From contig NZ_JABFDI010000005.1 of NCBI RefSeq assembly GCF_013403915.1, positions 146,992-210,991 of the forward strand: DNA of 64,000 nt, read 5' to 3'. This document shows positions 34,295 to 43,217 of the stretch, piece after piece. A model generated the notes under the pieces. That model saw nothing but the letters and a program-made list of their open reading frames with translations, ran no database searches and had not been told where the DNA came from. This DNA is from Winogradskyella pacifica (GTDB lineage Bacteria; Bacteroidota; Bacteroidia; Flavobacteriales; Flavobacteriaceae). Position 1 is the first letter of the stretch. Each line of letters begins with the position of its first letter. Position numbers and translations under genes: made by a program.

Positions 34295-35327
34295 AATTGA
34301 CGAAAAAATATGGTTTTGGACGTTACTGGTAATACCGGTAATCATTCTGTTGTTTATACTACTCCAGCTTTGGAGACGGTCTGTACAGAAGAAATTTGCA
34401 GATTCTGGCTTACTAAAACGTCTTAGCCCAAATCAATCCTTATTTAAAAGTGTTTTAAAAATGTTAGTGCTTTCTGGGGCGTTTGCTTGTTTGTCTTTAG
34501 CCTTAGTGAATCCTAAAATAGGTACAAAATTAGAAACGGTTAGAAGTGAAGGTGTAGATATTGTTTTTGCCGTAGATGTTTCAAAAAGTATGTTGGCTGA
34601 AGATATTGCGCCAAACCGATTAGAAAAATCCAAGCAGTTAGTTACTCAAATTGTGAATAGTTTAGTGAGCGACCGTGTGGGTATTATTGCGTATGCTGGC
34701 AAAGCATTTCCGCAATTACCAATTACAACAGATTATGCTTCGGCAAAAATGTTTTTACAAAACATGAATACCGATATGTTATCCTCACAAGGAACAGCAA
34801 TTAGCGAAGCGATTCAACTTTCTAAAACCTATTTTGATAATGAAGATCAGGCCAATAGGGTGTTGATTATTATTTCAGATGGAGAAGATCATGATGGAGA
34901 GGCTTTAAGTGTTGCAGAAGAAGCTGCAGAACAAGGCATAAGGATATTAACTATTGGAGTTGGTAATGTTAAAGGAGGACCTATTCCTATAAAGCGCAAC
35001 GGAGTAATTCTTAATTATAAGAAAGACAATAACAATGAGACTGTTATTACCCGGTTAGACGAATCTACATTAAAAGAGATTGCAGCAGAAGCCAATGGAG
35101 TTTACATTAACGGAAGCAATACGGCTAAAGTTGTGGAGACTATAAAGGAAGAGCTAGATAAAATGGATAAACAAGAATTTGAATCGAAACAAATTGCAGA
35201 TTTTAAAGATCAATTTCAATGGTTTTTGGCTTTCGGAATTCTATTATTGTTTATTGATATCTTCTTTTTAGAACGAAAAACAGCTTGGTTAAAGAAGTTG
35301 AATTTGTTTAATGAAACATATATCTAA
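34287..35327 (+). CDS. batB: BatB, VWA-domain membrane protein
   Basis: This 346-residue protein starts at TTG 34287, overlapping batA by 8 bases. The resulting MFRIDEKIWFW aligns with the usual BatB N-terminus and no ATG is available before the first membrane helix. Helices lie at about 9-27 and 58-74, with another near the C-terminus. The VWA MIDAS motif is DVSKS (97-101) with SQGTAIS and IISDGEDHD. It is paired with BatA. The TTG start inside the preceding gene implies translation by re-initiation. Confidence 0.92.
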   Translation: MFRIDEKIWFWTLLVIPVIILLFILLQLWRRSVQKKFADSGLLKRLSPNQSLFKSVLKMLVLSGAFACLSLALVNPKIGTKLETVRSEGVDIVFAVDVSKSMLAEDIAPNRLEKSKQLVTQIVNSLVSDRVGIIAYAGKAFPQLPITTDYASAKMFLQNMNTDMLSSQGTAISEAIQLSKTYFDNEDQANRVLIIISDGEDHDGEALSVAEEAAEQGIRILTIGVGNVKGGPIPIKRNGVILNYKKDNNNETVITRLDESTLKEIAAEANGVYINGSNTAKVVETIKEELDKMDKQEFESKQIADFKDQFQWFLAFGILLLFIDIFFLERKTAWLKKLNLFNETYI

Positions 35328-35480
35328 AAGGATTAATTGAGAGGCTTCTTATAAAATAAGTTCAATGCGACTTTTTTAATCAACAGAAGCGAACGAATTA
35401 AAATTTTTAGATTTTTTTTAACGCTAAGTCAATTAGAGCTTTAGTAATTTAGAGGTCGTTTTCATAATTAAGAGATACAC

Positions 35481-36323
35481 ATGAAACTATATATACTACT
35501 TATTACGATTTTTATTGGAAATTTTGGAATATCCCAAGATCTCAATAAAGAACAGTTAAAAGCTGACAAGAACGCAACCAATTTTGTGTATAAAGCAAAT
35601 GAGTTGGTCGGGGAAGATAACTATGTAGAAGCCGAAATGGAATACAGAAAAGCCATTTCAGAAGCGCCAACCAAAGCTACAGGTGCTTATAATTTAGCAC
35701 ATTCGTATTACACAAAAGGGAGTTTTGATGAAGCCTTATTTAGAAGTCAAGAAGCAGCAAATAATGCAACTACCAAAGATGAAAAGCATAGGGCGTTTCA
35801 TAATATTGGTAATATTTTAATGCAAAATAAGCAATGTAAAGAAGCAGTTGAAGCTTATAAAAATGCCTTGAGAAACAATCCACTTGATGAAGAATCGCGT
35901 TATAATTTTGCCTTAGCAAAAGAATGTGCCGATCAGCAAAAAGATGATGGAGGAGGCGAAGATGATAAGAAGGACGACAATAAAGAAGACGAGCAGAACA
36001 AGGAAGACGAGCAGAAGAAAGAGGACGAAAATAAAGACGATAAAGAAAAGAAAGACGATCAGGATAAAAAGGACGAAGGAGACCAAGATAAAAAAGACGG
36101 AGATAAGGATAAGGATGAAGACGGTAAGCCAAAGGATGATGGTAAAGGAAATGAAGATAATAAGGATAACAACCAAAAACCGAAGCCACAACAAGGCCAA
36201 ATGTCTCCTCAGCAAATAAAGAATATTTTAGATGCGATGCAAAATCAAGAACAAAAGGTTCAAGAGAAAATGAATGCAGAGAAACAAAAAGGAGCTAAAG
36301 TTAAGACAGAAAAGGATTGGTAA
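35481..36323 (+). CDS. batC: BatC, TPR protein with charged tail
   Basis: This 280-residue protein has a signal peptide (1-18), TPR units at about 35-145 (including AHSYYTKGSFDEALFRSQEA and GNILMQNKQCKEAVEAYKNAL), then an extremely charged low-complexity tail. The tail (about 152-228) is nearly all Lys, Asp, Glu and Asn. The last 40 residues (MSPQQIKNILDAMQNQE) form a helix. BatC is a periplasmic scaffold of the Bat complex. The 153-base gap after batB is the largest gap in the operon. Confidence 0.9.
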   Translation: MKLYILLITIFIGNFGISQDLNKEQLKADKNATNFVYKANELVGEDNYVEAEMEYRKAISEAPTKATGAYNLAHSYYTKGSFDEALFRSQEAANNATTKDEKHRAFHNIGNILMQNKQCKEAVEAYKNALRNNPLDEESRYNFALAKECADQQKDDGGGEDDKKDDNKEDEQNKEDEQKKEDENKDDKEKKDDQDKKDEGDQDKKDGDKDKDEDGKPKDDGKGNEDNKDNNQKPKPQQGQMSPQQIKNILDAMQNQEQKVQEKMNAEKQKGAKVKTEKDW

Positions 36324-36334
36324 TAATCAGTTAA

Positions 36335-36350
36335 CAGTATTCAGTCGCAG
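36335..36350. repeat. CAGTATTCAGT repeat in the batC-batD spacer
   Basis: CAGTATTCAGT followed by CGCAG repeats the motif seen in the moxR-DUF58 spacer, where TTGGCAG follows. The two copies lie inside one operon. Confidence 0.45.
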
Positions 36351-36430
36351 TATGAGGTCTCTTACTGTGATAGGTAAGCTTGTTTTTTTAATTAAACAGT
36401 TTGTAGGTTCTCATAAAACTTTAAATTTTT

Positions 36431-36455
36431 GTCACACTGAGCGCAGTCGAAGTGT
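36431..36455. repeat. Dispersed repeat with CTGAGCGCAG core
   Basis: ACACT and AGTGT arms enclose CTGAGCGCAG and TCGA. Elements with this core are frequent between genes of Flavobacteriaceae. It sits 14 bases before the batD start codon, within the transcribed operon. Confidence 0.55.
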
Positions 36456-36468
36456 ATTAATAAATTAA

Positions 36469-38238
36469 ATGAAATCAATTAAAAACATAGTAATAGTATT
36501 CTTAGTACTTGCAACAAGTATCGCTTCTGCACAAGTTAAATTTGAAGCAAAAGTCAGCAAGAAGAAATTAGGGATTAATGAGCGCTTACGTATCGATTTC
36601 GAAATGAACGAAGACGGAGATAATTTTGTGCCTCCAAGTTTTGCAAATTTTGATGTCGTTGGAGGGCCAAATACGTCCGTGAGTAACTATTCAAGAAATG
36701 GTAAACGTTCTTATTCTAAAACCTATAGTTATTTTTTAGCACCAAAATCGCGAGGAAACTTTACAATCAAACAAGCAACCATTGAAATCGATGGTGAAAC
36801 CTATAAAACATTTCCAATAACGGTAAATGTCACTGCTGCTGTGAGTGCTCCTAACGAAAATGCAACCGCTTCAGAAGTTGCTTCAGAGAATATTCATTTA
36901 GTTGCTGAGGTATCAAAAGCAAGTCCATATTTAAATGAAGCTATCACTGTAGTTTATAAATTATACGTTTCAAAAGATACAGGAGTAAGCAGTTGGAGAG
37001 AAAAAGATACGCCTAGATTTAATGATTTTTGGAGTCAGAATATAGATGTTAAAGGATTTACTGTTCATACAGGCGAATATAATGGTGAAGAGTACCGTTA
37101 TGTTATTCTTAGAAAAACAGTGCTTTATCCTCAAAAAACGGGGGCTTTAAAATTAGAGCCGTTAGTGATGGAGGTCACTGTAGAAGTGCCATCAAATAGA
37201 AGAGATGTTTTTGGTAGGGTATTATTAACTAGAGTGCCAAAAATGGTCACTGCTGGTAGTAGAACTATTAATGTAAAAGCATTGCCAGAAGAAGGAAAAC
37301 CTTCTGATTTTAAAGGTGCTGTTGGTAATTTTGATTTCAAAGTTTTAACGTCTAAAACACAGTTAAATGCTACGGAATCGCTTCAGGCTAAAATAGAAGT
37401 TTCAGGATCAGGAAATTTAAAACTTTTTGAATTGCCAAAGCTTACGGTTCCGAGTTCCTTAGAAGTTTATGAACCAGAACACCAAGAAAATGTTCGGACT
37501 AACCTAAGTGGTATGCAAGGTAATATTTCTGATACGTACACCATAGTGCCACAATACAGAGGGAAATATCCTGTTCCGACGATTTCATTTTCATATTTCG
37601 ATTTAAAAACGGAAAGTTATAAGCGTATTTCTTCAGACGATATTGTTATTGATGTGTTAGAAGGTCCTATGGCAGCTAATGCGACCACGGAAAACGCTGC
37701 AGATACAACTAAACAGACGGTTAATACAAGTGCAACTACGTTTGCCTTTATAAAAACCAATTCTAATTGGACGAGCATAAAATCAGAACCGTTCTTTAAG
37801 TCTACTGGGTTTTGGTCTTTATTATTGGTGCCATTTTTGGCCATTCCCTTAGCAATCATTGTGAGACGCAAAAAGGACGAACGCGCTGCAGATGTGCAAG
37901 GTAATCGTATTAGAAAAGCAGATCGTTTGGCTAAAAAGTATCTAAGCGAAGCTAAAAAAGCACTTGGGCAAAAAGAATCATTTTACTTAGCCTTAGAAAA
38001 AGCACTTCATAATTATTTAAAGGCAAAGTTGACTATTGAAACTAGCGATTTTAACAAAGAAAAAATTGAAAGTCTATTAATAGAGAGACAGGTTTCAAAA
38101 GAAGTGGTTTCAGATTTTATTTCAATATTAGAAAATTGCGAATTGGCACGTTATACTCCAATTACACAGGTTACCATGCAGAATGATTATGATAAGGCAG
38201 CGAATACAATTTCATTAATAGATAAGCAACTAAGATAA
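36469..38238 (+). CDS. batD: BatD oxygen-tolerance family protein
   Basis: This 589-residue protein has a signal peptide (1-21, ending SIASAQ), several Ig-like beta domains (about 25-400) with the typical BatD segments SKKKLGINERLRIDFEMN and FAPKSRG-like YFLAPKSRGNFTI. A membrane helix (447-464) and a cytoplasmic C-terminal helical region follow. It is the periplasmic arm of the Bat complex. The stop is one base before the batE start. Confidence 0.93.
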   Translation: MKSIKNIVIVFLVLATSIASAQVKFEAKVSKKKLGINERLRIDFEMNEDGDNFVPPSFANFDVVGGPNTSVSNYSRNGKRSYSKTYSYFLAPKSRGNFTIKQATIEIDGETYKTFPITVNVTAAVSAPNENATASEVASENIHLVAEVSKASPYLNEAITVVYKLYVSKDTGVSSWREKDTPRFNDFWSQNIDVKGFTVHTGEYNGEEYRYVILRKTVLYPQKTGALKLEPLVMEVTVEVPSNRRDVFGRVLLTRVPKMVTAGSRTINVKALPEEGKPSDFKGAVGNFDFKVLTSKTQLNATESLQAKIEVSGSGNLKLFELPKLTVPSSLEVYEPEHQENVRTNLSGMQGNISDTYTIVPQYRGKYPVPTISFSYFDLKTESYKRISSDDIVIDVLEGPMAANATTENAADTTKQTVNTSATTFAFIKTNSNWTSIKSEPFFKSTGFWSLLLVPFLAIPLAIIVRRKKDERAADVQGNRIRKADRLAKKYLSEAKKALGQKESFYLALEKALHNYLKAKLTIETSDFNKEKIESLLIERQVSKEVVSDFISILENCELARYTPITQVTMQNDYDKAANTISLIDKQLR

Positions 38239-38239
38239 T

Positions 38240-38998
38240 ATGAGAACAATTACCGTCTTACTTATATATTGTTTTAGCCTTATTGGCTTTTCTCAAAATG
38301 ACCAAAGTTTTAATGATGCAAATGCCTTATATAATGATGGCAAATTTGCAGAAGCGATTGATGTGTATGAATCTATTTTAGATTCCAAAGAACATTCTGC
38401 CGAGCTCTATTTTAACTTAGGAAATGCCAATTACAAGCTTAACAATATTGCGCCTAGTATTTATTATTTTGAAAAAGCGCTTCAATTAGATCCAAACGAT
38501 AAGGACATACAAAATAATTTGGCTTTTGCGCAAAACATGACGATTGATGCTATAGATACGGTTCCGGTTGTTGGGTTTTCAAGAATAATAAATAATATAG
38601 TCAATACGTTTAACACAGATGTTTGGGCAAAAATCGCAGTAGGTGGTGTGCTTTTATTTGTAATTATATTTTTAGCCTATCACTTTTCATATACGAGTTC
38701 AAAAAAAAGAATTGCGTTTGTAACTAGTATTGTTAGTTTATGTATTGCCTTTTTTGCAGTAGCTATGGCTTTTCAAAAAGAAGGTTTAAATAAAAAAGAT
38801 AATCCTGCAATTGTATTTGTACAAGAAAGCAGAGTGAAAACGGATCCTAATCCTACTAGTGAAGAGGTGTTTAGGTTGCATGAAGGCACTAAAGTGCAGG
38901 TCGTTGAAACTTATGATGATTGGAATAAAATTCAATTATCTGATAACTCTACAGGTTGGATTCCTTCTAAAGATATTAAACTATTAAAGGTTTTTTAG
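38240..38998 (+). CDS. batE: BatE, TPR and SH3 membrane protein
   Basis: This 252-residue protein has a signal peptide (1-18), TPR repeats (about 22-95: NALYNDGKFAEAIDVYESIL, YFNLGNANYKLNN), two membrane helices (about 133-150 and 158-175), and a C-terminal SH3 domain (about 190-250) ending GWIPSKDIKLLK. It is the last Bat gene. TPR plus SH3 suggests contact with partner proteins and the cell wall. Confidence 0.92.
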   Translation: MRTITVLLIYCFSLIGFSQNDQSFNDANALYNDGKFAEAIDVYESILDSKEHSAELYFNLGNANYKLNNIAPSIYYFEKALQLDPNDKDIQNNLAFAQNMTIDAIDTVPVVGFSRIINNIVNTFNTDVWAKIAVGGVLLFVIIFLAYHFSYTSSKKRIAFVTSIVSLCIAFFAVAMAFQKEGLNKKDNPAIVFVQESRVKTDPNPTSEEVFRLHEGTKVQVVETYDDWNKIQLSDNSTGWIPSKDIKLLKVF

Positions 38999-39004
38999 AA
39001 CTAA

Positions 39005-39021
39005 TTTAACAGTCTGTTAAA
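39005..39021. promoter_or_regulatory. Perfect 17-bp palindrome, candidate operator
   Basis: TTTAACAG-T-CTGTTAAA is a perfect dyad. It ends 11 bases before a TATATTTG box and covers the expected -33 position of that promoter. It has no T run after it, so it is not a terminator. A bound dimer would block the polymerase. Confidence 0.5.
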
Positions 39022-39032
39022 ATCGAACATAT

Positions 39033-39040
39033 TATATTTG
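39033..39040 (+). promoter_or_regulatory. Candidate -7 box (TATATTTG) for the small membrane protein
   Basis: A full match to TAnnTTTG, 6 bases before ATG 39047. The transcript would be leaderless or nearly so. Confidence 0.45.
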
Positions 39041-39046
39041 CCGCTT

Positions 39047-39340
39047 ATGCAAAAAAGCTCCAAATACAGAATAGCTATTTTTTTAACCATAGTATTTATG
39101 GCGCTTATTTCTGCACCTACAATTATCATGTCTATTGATGACTCAATTGATGTGGCGTGTTTTTTTAGTATAACTGAAGAAGAAGAGAACGCACATGCTA
39201 AGCTTCTGTTTGATAAAGATCATCAAGATTCAGAATTTTTATTTGAAGATCAAGAAATTACACATCTTGAAGGCTATAGGTTTAAAAATTACCCTAAACC
39301 ACATCTTAATTTAATTTCTCCACCTCCCGATTTTATTTAA
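39047..39340 (+). CDS. Small single-pass membrane protein of unknown function
   Basis: This 97-residue protein starts at ATG 39047; an upstream TTG overlaps the -7 box. It has one hydrophobic segment (about 9-30), then an acidic region (TEEEENAHAKLLFDKDHQDSE) and a Pro-rich C-terminus. I recognise no family. It follows batE by 48 bases but has its own promoter-like box and a perfect palindrome upstream, so it may be separately controlled. Confidence 0.65.
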   Translation: MQKSSKYRIAIFLTIVFMALISAPTIIMSIDDSIDVACFFSITEEEENAHAKLLFDKDHQDSEFLFEDQEITHLEGYRFKNYPKPHLNLISPPPDFI

Positions 39341-39389
39341 TATTTTTTCGTCCGACATTTATTGTCCCCCAAAAAAAGTATTAAAATAA

Positions 39390-39410
39390 CTATTGAAATC
39401 TATTCAATAG
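39390..39410. promoter_or_regulatory. Perfect inverted repeat upstream of the SulP operon
   Basis: CTATTGAA-N5-TTCAATAG is a perfect 8+8 dyad, 18 bases before the first SulP start codon. CAATAGAT, part of it, recurs upstream of the second SulP gene (about 43190). It looks like an operator in the 5' leader. Confidence 0.45.
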
Positions 39411-39428
39411 ATAAAATCATTATATAAA

Positions 39429-41021
39429 ATGTTTAAAACATTAAAAAACGACTTGCCTGCAAGTGTCGTTGTATTTTTCGTTGCACTACCCTTATGTTTG
39501 GGTATTGCTTTAGCCAGTGGAGCACCACTTTTTTCAGGAGTAATTGCTGGTGTAATTGGTGGAATTGTAGTAGGATCCTTAAGTGGTTCTAAATTAGGAG
39601 TTAGTGGGCCTGCAGCTGGTTTAGCAGCTATAGTATTAACAGCCATTGGTACTTTAGGTGGTTATGAAAACTTTTTAGTAGCTGTTGTATTAGGTGGAAT
39701 TATTCAATTGCTATTTGGAGTATTAAAAGCCGGAATTATTGGCTATTATTTTCCGTCTTCTGTAATTAAAGGTATGCTTACAGGTATCGGAATCATCATT
39801 ATTTTAAAACAAATCCCTAACTTTTTTGGCTATGATGAAGAATCTGCTTGGGATTTAGAATTTTTTGAAATTGACGGTGGTAATACGTTTTCAGAGCTAA
39901 TTTCTATGTTTAGTAACATACACCCTGGAGCTGCCTTAGTAGGAATTATAAGTTTATTACTATTAATACTTTGGGATAAGGTATTGACTAAGAAATCTAA
40001 AGTATTTGAAATTATTCAAGGGCCTTTCGTTGTCGTAGTTTTAGGGATAATATTCTTTACATTAACACAAAACCACGACGTACTTTCTATAGGAGGAAAA
40101 CATATGGTAAGTGTTCCAATTCCTGATGATTTAGATTCTTTTATTGGTCAATTTAGCTTTCCTAATTTTGCTGTAATTACAAATTATGAAGTTTGGATTG
40201 TCGCTTTTACCATTGCATTAGTGGCAAGTTTAGAAACCTTATTAAGCGTTGAAGCATCAGATAAACTTGATCCAGATAAGAACGTAACACCTACCAATAG
40301 AGAATTATTAGCACAAGGAACAGGTAATATTCTTTCAGGATTAATAGGAGGTCTTCCTGTAACTCAGGTAATTGTTCGAAGTTCTGCCAACATACAATCT
40401 GGTGGGAAAAGTAAAATGTCAACTATTATTCATGGATTTTTATTATTAATTTCTGTAATATTAATTCCAACGTTACTTAATAAGATTCCTTTATCAGTGT
40501 TAGCTGCAATTTTATTAATCGTTGGTTATAAATTAGCAAAACCATCGTTATTCAAAAAGATGTATAATTTAGGATGGAAACAATCAGTTCCATTTTTTGC
40601 CACCGTAGTAGGAATCGTTTTTACAGATTTATTAGTTGGTATTGGTCTAGGATTAGCTGTTGGTATTGTTGTTATACTATTAAAAAGCTACCAAAACTCT
40701 CACTTCTTGCATATTGAAGATAACAGTAATGGAAAACACAAAATTAAGATGGCACTTGCTGAAGAAGTAACCTTCTTTAATAAAGGTGCAATTCTTAAAG
40801 AACTAGATAGTTTACCAAGAGATACGTATTTAGAGTTTGATGTTACAAAGACGAGGTACCTAGATTATGATATTATTGAAATTCTCGAAGATTTTGCCTT
40901 TAAAGCAAAAGAGAGAAATATAGATATCAAATTAGTTTCAAAACGTGGAGTTGTTGAAAATCCACCGAGTTTTATTGAGTTCTTTCAATTAAGACCTAAG
41001 TCTAATATAAGTTTAAGCTAG
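39429..41021 (+). CDS. SulP-family anion transporter, probable bicarbonate uptake
   Basis: This 530-residue protein has about 12 membrane segments in the SulP arrangement: an N-terminal LPLCLGIALASGAPLFSGVIAG, SGPAAGLAAIV, and SLETLLSVEASDKLDPDK in the core. The C-terminal STAS domain (about 430-520) has TYLEFDVTKTRYLDYDIIEIL. SulP proteins carry sulfate, bicarbonate or other anions with Na+ or H+. The carbonic anhydrase two genes downstream makes bicarbonate the likely substrate, as in BicA, but this is context only. It is the first gene of a six-gene cluster on one strand. Confidence 0.92.
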   Translation: MFKTLKNDLPASVVVFFVALPLCLGIALASGAPLFSGVIAGVIGGIVVGSLSGSKLGVSGPAAGLAAIVLTAIGTLGGYENFLVAVVLGGIIQLLFGVLKAGIIGYYFPSSVIKGMLTGIGIIIILKQIPNFFGYDEESAWDLEFFEIDGGNTFSELISMFSNIHPGAALVGIISLLLLILWDKVLTKKSKVFEIIQGPFVVVVLGIIFFTLTQNHDVLSIGGKHMVSVPIPDDLDSFIGQFSFPNFAVITNYEVWIVAFTIALVASLETLLSVEASDKLDPDKNVTPTNRELLAQGTGNILSGLIGGLPVTQVIVRSSANIQSGGKSKMSTIIHGFLLLISVILIPTLLNKIPLSVLAAILLIVGYKLAKPSLFKKMYNLGWKQSVPFFATVVGIVFTDLLVGIGLGLAVGIVVILLKSYQNSHFLHIEDNSNGKHKIKMALAEEVTFFNKGAILKELDSLPRDTYLEFDVTKTRYLDYDIIEILEDFAFKAKERNIDIKLVSKRGVVENPPSFIEFFQLRPKSNISLS

Positions 41022-41026
41022 AAATC

Positions 41027-41827
41027 ATGAAAAATAGTAAATATAAAATATTGGTACTTTCTGATTTAAGCAAAACGACAAGTACCACCATAAAAAGTAG
41101 TGTGAGTTTAGCACAAATGATTGATGCAGACATCGAATTATTTCATGTTAAAAAACACATTGATATTGTAGATAGAGATAATCAGCTCTCTGCAATTAGA
41201 ACGTTAAATGATGAACAGATTTCGACTAAAAAGAATATCGAAGCATTAATTAATCCGATTTCAAAAGCGTATAATATAACCATCAATTATAGTTATGCTT
41301 TTGGGAAAATTAAAGAAGAAATCCGTAATCAGATCGCACTTTCTAAGCCAGATATTATTGTTTTAGGACAACGAGATTCTAATCCGCTACAGCTCATTGG
41401 AGATAGTATTACACGTTTTATCTTGAAAAATTTTAAAGGTGTCATTATGATTTCATCCAATGAAAACGCATTGGTGCCAAATGAAAAAATGTCTTTAGGA
41501 GTTTTTAATGATTCTAATAAAATCTTTAATACTGAATTTTCAAAAGATTTAATGCTGCATGCAAAAGCACCGTTAAAATCTTTCAAAATTATAAACAGCC
41601 AACAAGAAACTGAACACACAGCAACTGAAAATGAAGAAAAAATCATAGAGTATGTATTTGAGCAAAATGCAGATGCTATGGATACCCTTTCCTCATATTT
41701 GTTGAAAAACAATATTAACTTATTGTGTGTAGATAGAGCTGAAGGTAAATCGAAAAATACAGGTGAAGCCTCATTAAGAGAAGTGGTGAGCAAATTGAAT
41801 GTTTCATTATTAGTTTCGGAAGCATAG
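41027..41827 (+). CDS. Universal stress protein with two Usp domains
   Basis: This 266-residue protein contains two UspA-type domains. The first begins KILVLSDLSKTTSTTIKSSVSLAQ and ends with the nucleotide-binding pattern VLGQRDSNPLQLIGDSI. The second, about 145-266, is degenerate in that motif. Usp proteins are small cytosolic ATP- or AMP-binding regulators that often sit beside transporters. It lies 5 bases after the SulP gene and 35 before a carbonic anhydrase gene, so it may regulate bicarbonate handling. Confidence 0.88.
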   Translation: MKNSKYKILVLSDLSKTTSTTIKSSVSLAQMIDADIELFHVKKHIDIVDRDNQLSAIRTLNDEQISTKKNIEALINPISKAYNITINYSYAFGKIKEEIRNQIALSKPDIIVLGQRDSNPLQLIGDSITRFILKNFKGVIMISSNENALVPNEKMSLGVFNDSNKIFNTEFSKDLMLHAKAPLKSFKIINSQQETEHTATENEEKIIEYVFEQNADAMDTLSSYLLKNNINLLCVDRAEGKSKNTGEASLREVVSKLNVSLLVSEA

Positions 41828-41862
41828 ATAAATAACAATTAAAATTAAACGAAAAAAACATT

Positions 41863-42492
41863 ATGAAAGCACATACAAAAGAAACCCAAGCAACAATGAC
41901 ACCTCAAAAGTCATTGCAATACTTAAAAGAAGGAAACCAAAGATTTCAAAATAATTTAAAGGCTAATCGTAATCTTTTAGAACAAGTAAATGATACAAGC
42001 GATGGGCAATTTCCATTTGCAACGATTTTAAGTTGTATCGATTCTAGAGTATCGGCTGAGTTGGTATTTGACCAAGGATTAGGAGATATTTTTAGTGTAC
42101 GTGTTGCAGGTAATATTGTAAACGAAGACATTTTAGGTAGTATGGAATTTGCATGCAAGTTAGCAGGTACAGAACTTATCGTCGTTTTAGGACACACAAG
42201 TTGTGGAGCTGTAAAAGGAGCTTGTGACCATGCAGAAATGGGGAATCTAACCAAGTTAGTTCAGAAAATAACACCAGCTGTAAATGCAGTTACGGAGCCT
42301 AAGGACGAAAGTTTAAGAACTTCTAAAAACTTAGATTTTGTAGATGACGTATCACACATGAACGTACAATTAATGATTGATAGAATTCATGCCGAAAGCC
42401 CAATTCTTACCGAAATGGAGAAAAACGGTGAGATTAAAATTATCGGTGCGATGTACGATGTAAATACGGGTGAAGTAAAATTTTATGAATAA
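41863..42492 (+). CDS. Beta-class carbonic anhydrase
   Basis: This beta-carbonic anhydrase of 209 residues interconverts CO2 and bicarbonate. Zinc ligands Cys58, His111 and Cys114 and the Asp60-Arg62 pair are present in SCIDSRV and GHTSCGAVKGAC. There is no signal peptide, so it is cytosolic. Next to a SulP transporter it would use or supply the transported bicarbonate. A second, divergent beta-carbonic anhydrase ends the cluster. Confidence 0.93.
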   Translation: MKAHTKETQATMTPQKSLQYLKEGNQRFQNNLKANRNLLEQVNDTSDGQFPFATILSCIDSRVSAELVFDQGLGDIFSVRVAGNIVNEDILGSMEFACKLAGTELIVVLGHTSCGAVKGACDHAEMGNLTKLVQKITPAVNAVTEPKDESLRTSKNLDFVDDVSHMNVQLMIDRIHAESPILTEMEKNGEIKIIGAMYDVNTGEVKFYE

Positions 42493-42508
42493 AAAGTAAA
42501 AATATAAT

Positions 42509-43171
42509 ATGTTTAAAAAAATAAATATGGTAGCTCTAACGCTTTTGTTAGTGCTACCATTTTTTACGTATGCACAAGACAGTAATTTTGGTAATTGGCT
42601 TATTTATATAGGAAATAAGAAGCTAGATTCCAAATGGAATATCCATAATGAAGTACAATACAGAAGCTACAATATTATTGATGATTTAGAGCAATTACTT
42701 ATAAGAACAGGTGTTGGATATAATTTATCAGAAAACAATAATAATATTTTACTCGGTTATGGTTATATTCTATCTCAAAATTATACTGATGAATCCGAAG
42801 ATAAAATTTCTATAAATGAGCATCGTATATTTCAACAATTTACAACTAAACAAACTTTTGGTAGTGTCGGTTTAAGTCATCGCTATCGTTTTGAACAACG
42901 TTTTGTTGAAGACGATTTTAAAATGCGCTTTCGTTATTTTTTAGGAATTAATGTGCCGTTAACGAAAAAAGAAAGCAATAGCTATTATCTTTCCGTATAT
43001 AATGAGATTTTTTTAAATACGGAATCTTCTGTTTTTGATAGAAATAGAGTTTATGGAGGCTTAGGTTACAAGGTGAATAAATCACTAAGAATAGAAGCCG
43101 GTTATATGAATCAATTTTTTGAAACTAATAATAGAGATCAATTTAATATTATTACGTACCTTAATTTCTAA
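42509..43171 (+). CDS. DUF2490 outer-membrane-like protein
   Basis: This 220-residue protein has a signal peptide (ending TYAQ, about 1-22) and a beta-rich mature part: FGNWLIYIGNKKL, WNIHNEVQYRSYN, LLIRTGVGYNL, VGLSHRYRFEQRF. This is the pattern of DUF2490 barrels. It ends with an aromatic residue (LNF), as outer-membrane barrels do. It may let small anions cross the outer membrane in this transport cluster; that role is inference. Confidence 0.88.
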   Translation: MFKKINMVALTLLLVLPFFTYAQDSNFGNWLIYIGNKKLDSKWNIHNEVQYRSYNIIDDLEQLLIRTGVGYNLSENNNNILLGYGYILSQNYTDESEDKISINEHRIFQQFTTKQTFGSVGLSHRYRFEQRFVEDDFKMRFRYFLGINVPLTKKESNSYYLSVYNEIFLNTESSVFDRNRVYGGLGYKVNKSLRIEAGYMNQFFETNNRDQFNIITYLNF

Positions 43172-43217
43172 AAAAAATCAAGATTTGTATCAATAGATTT
43201 TAATAGAATATAGAATT

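Noticed and set aside
35770..36215. Long antisense frames of 100-139 codons opposite batC
   Set aside because: They come from the low-complexity GA-rich coding of the charged tail; the proteins are skewed to Leu, Phe and Tyr with no family features.
41329..41838. 169-codon minus-strand frame opposite the universal stress protein gene
   Set aside because: It is a shadow of a gene with clear Usp motifs; its composition is not protein-like and it has no neighbour on that strand.
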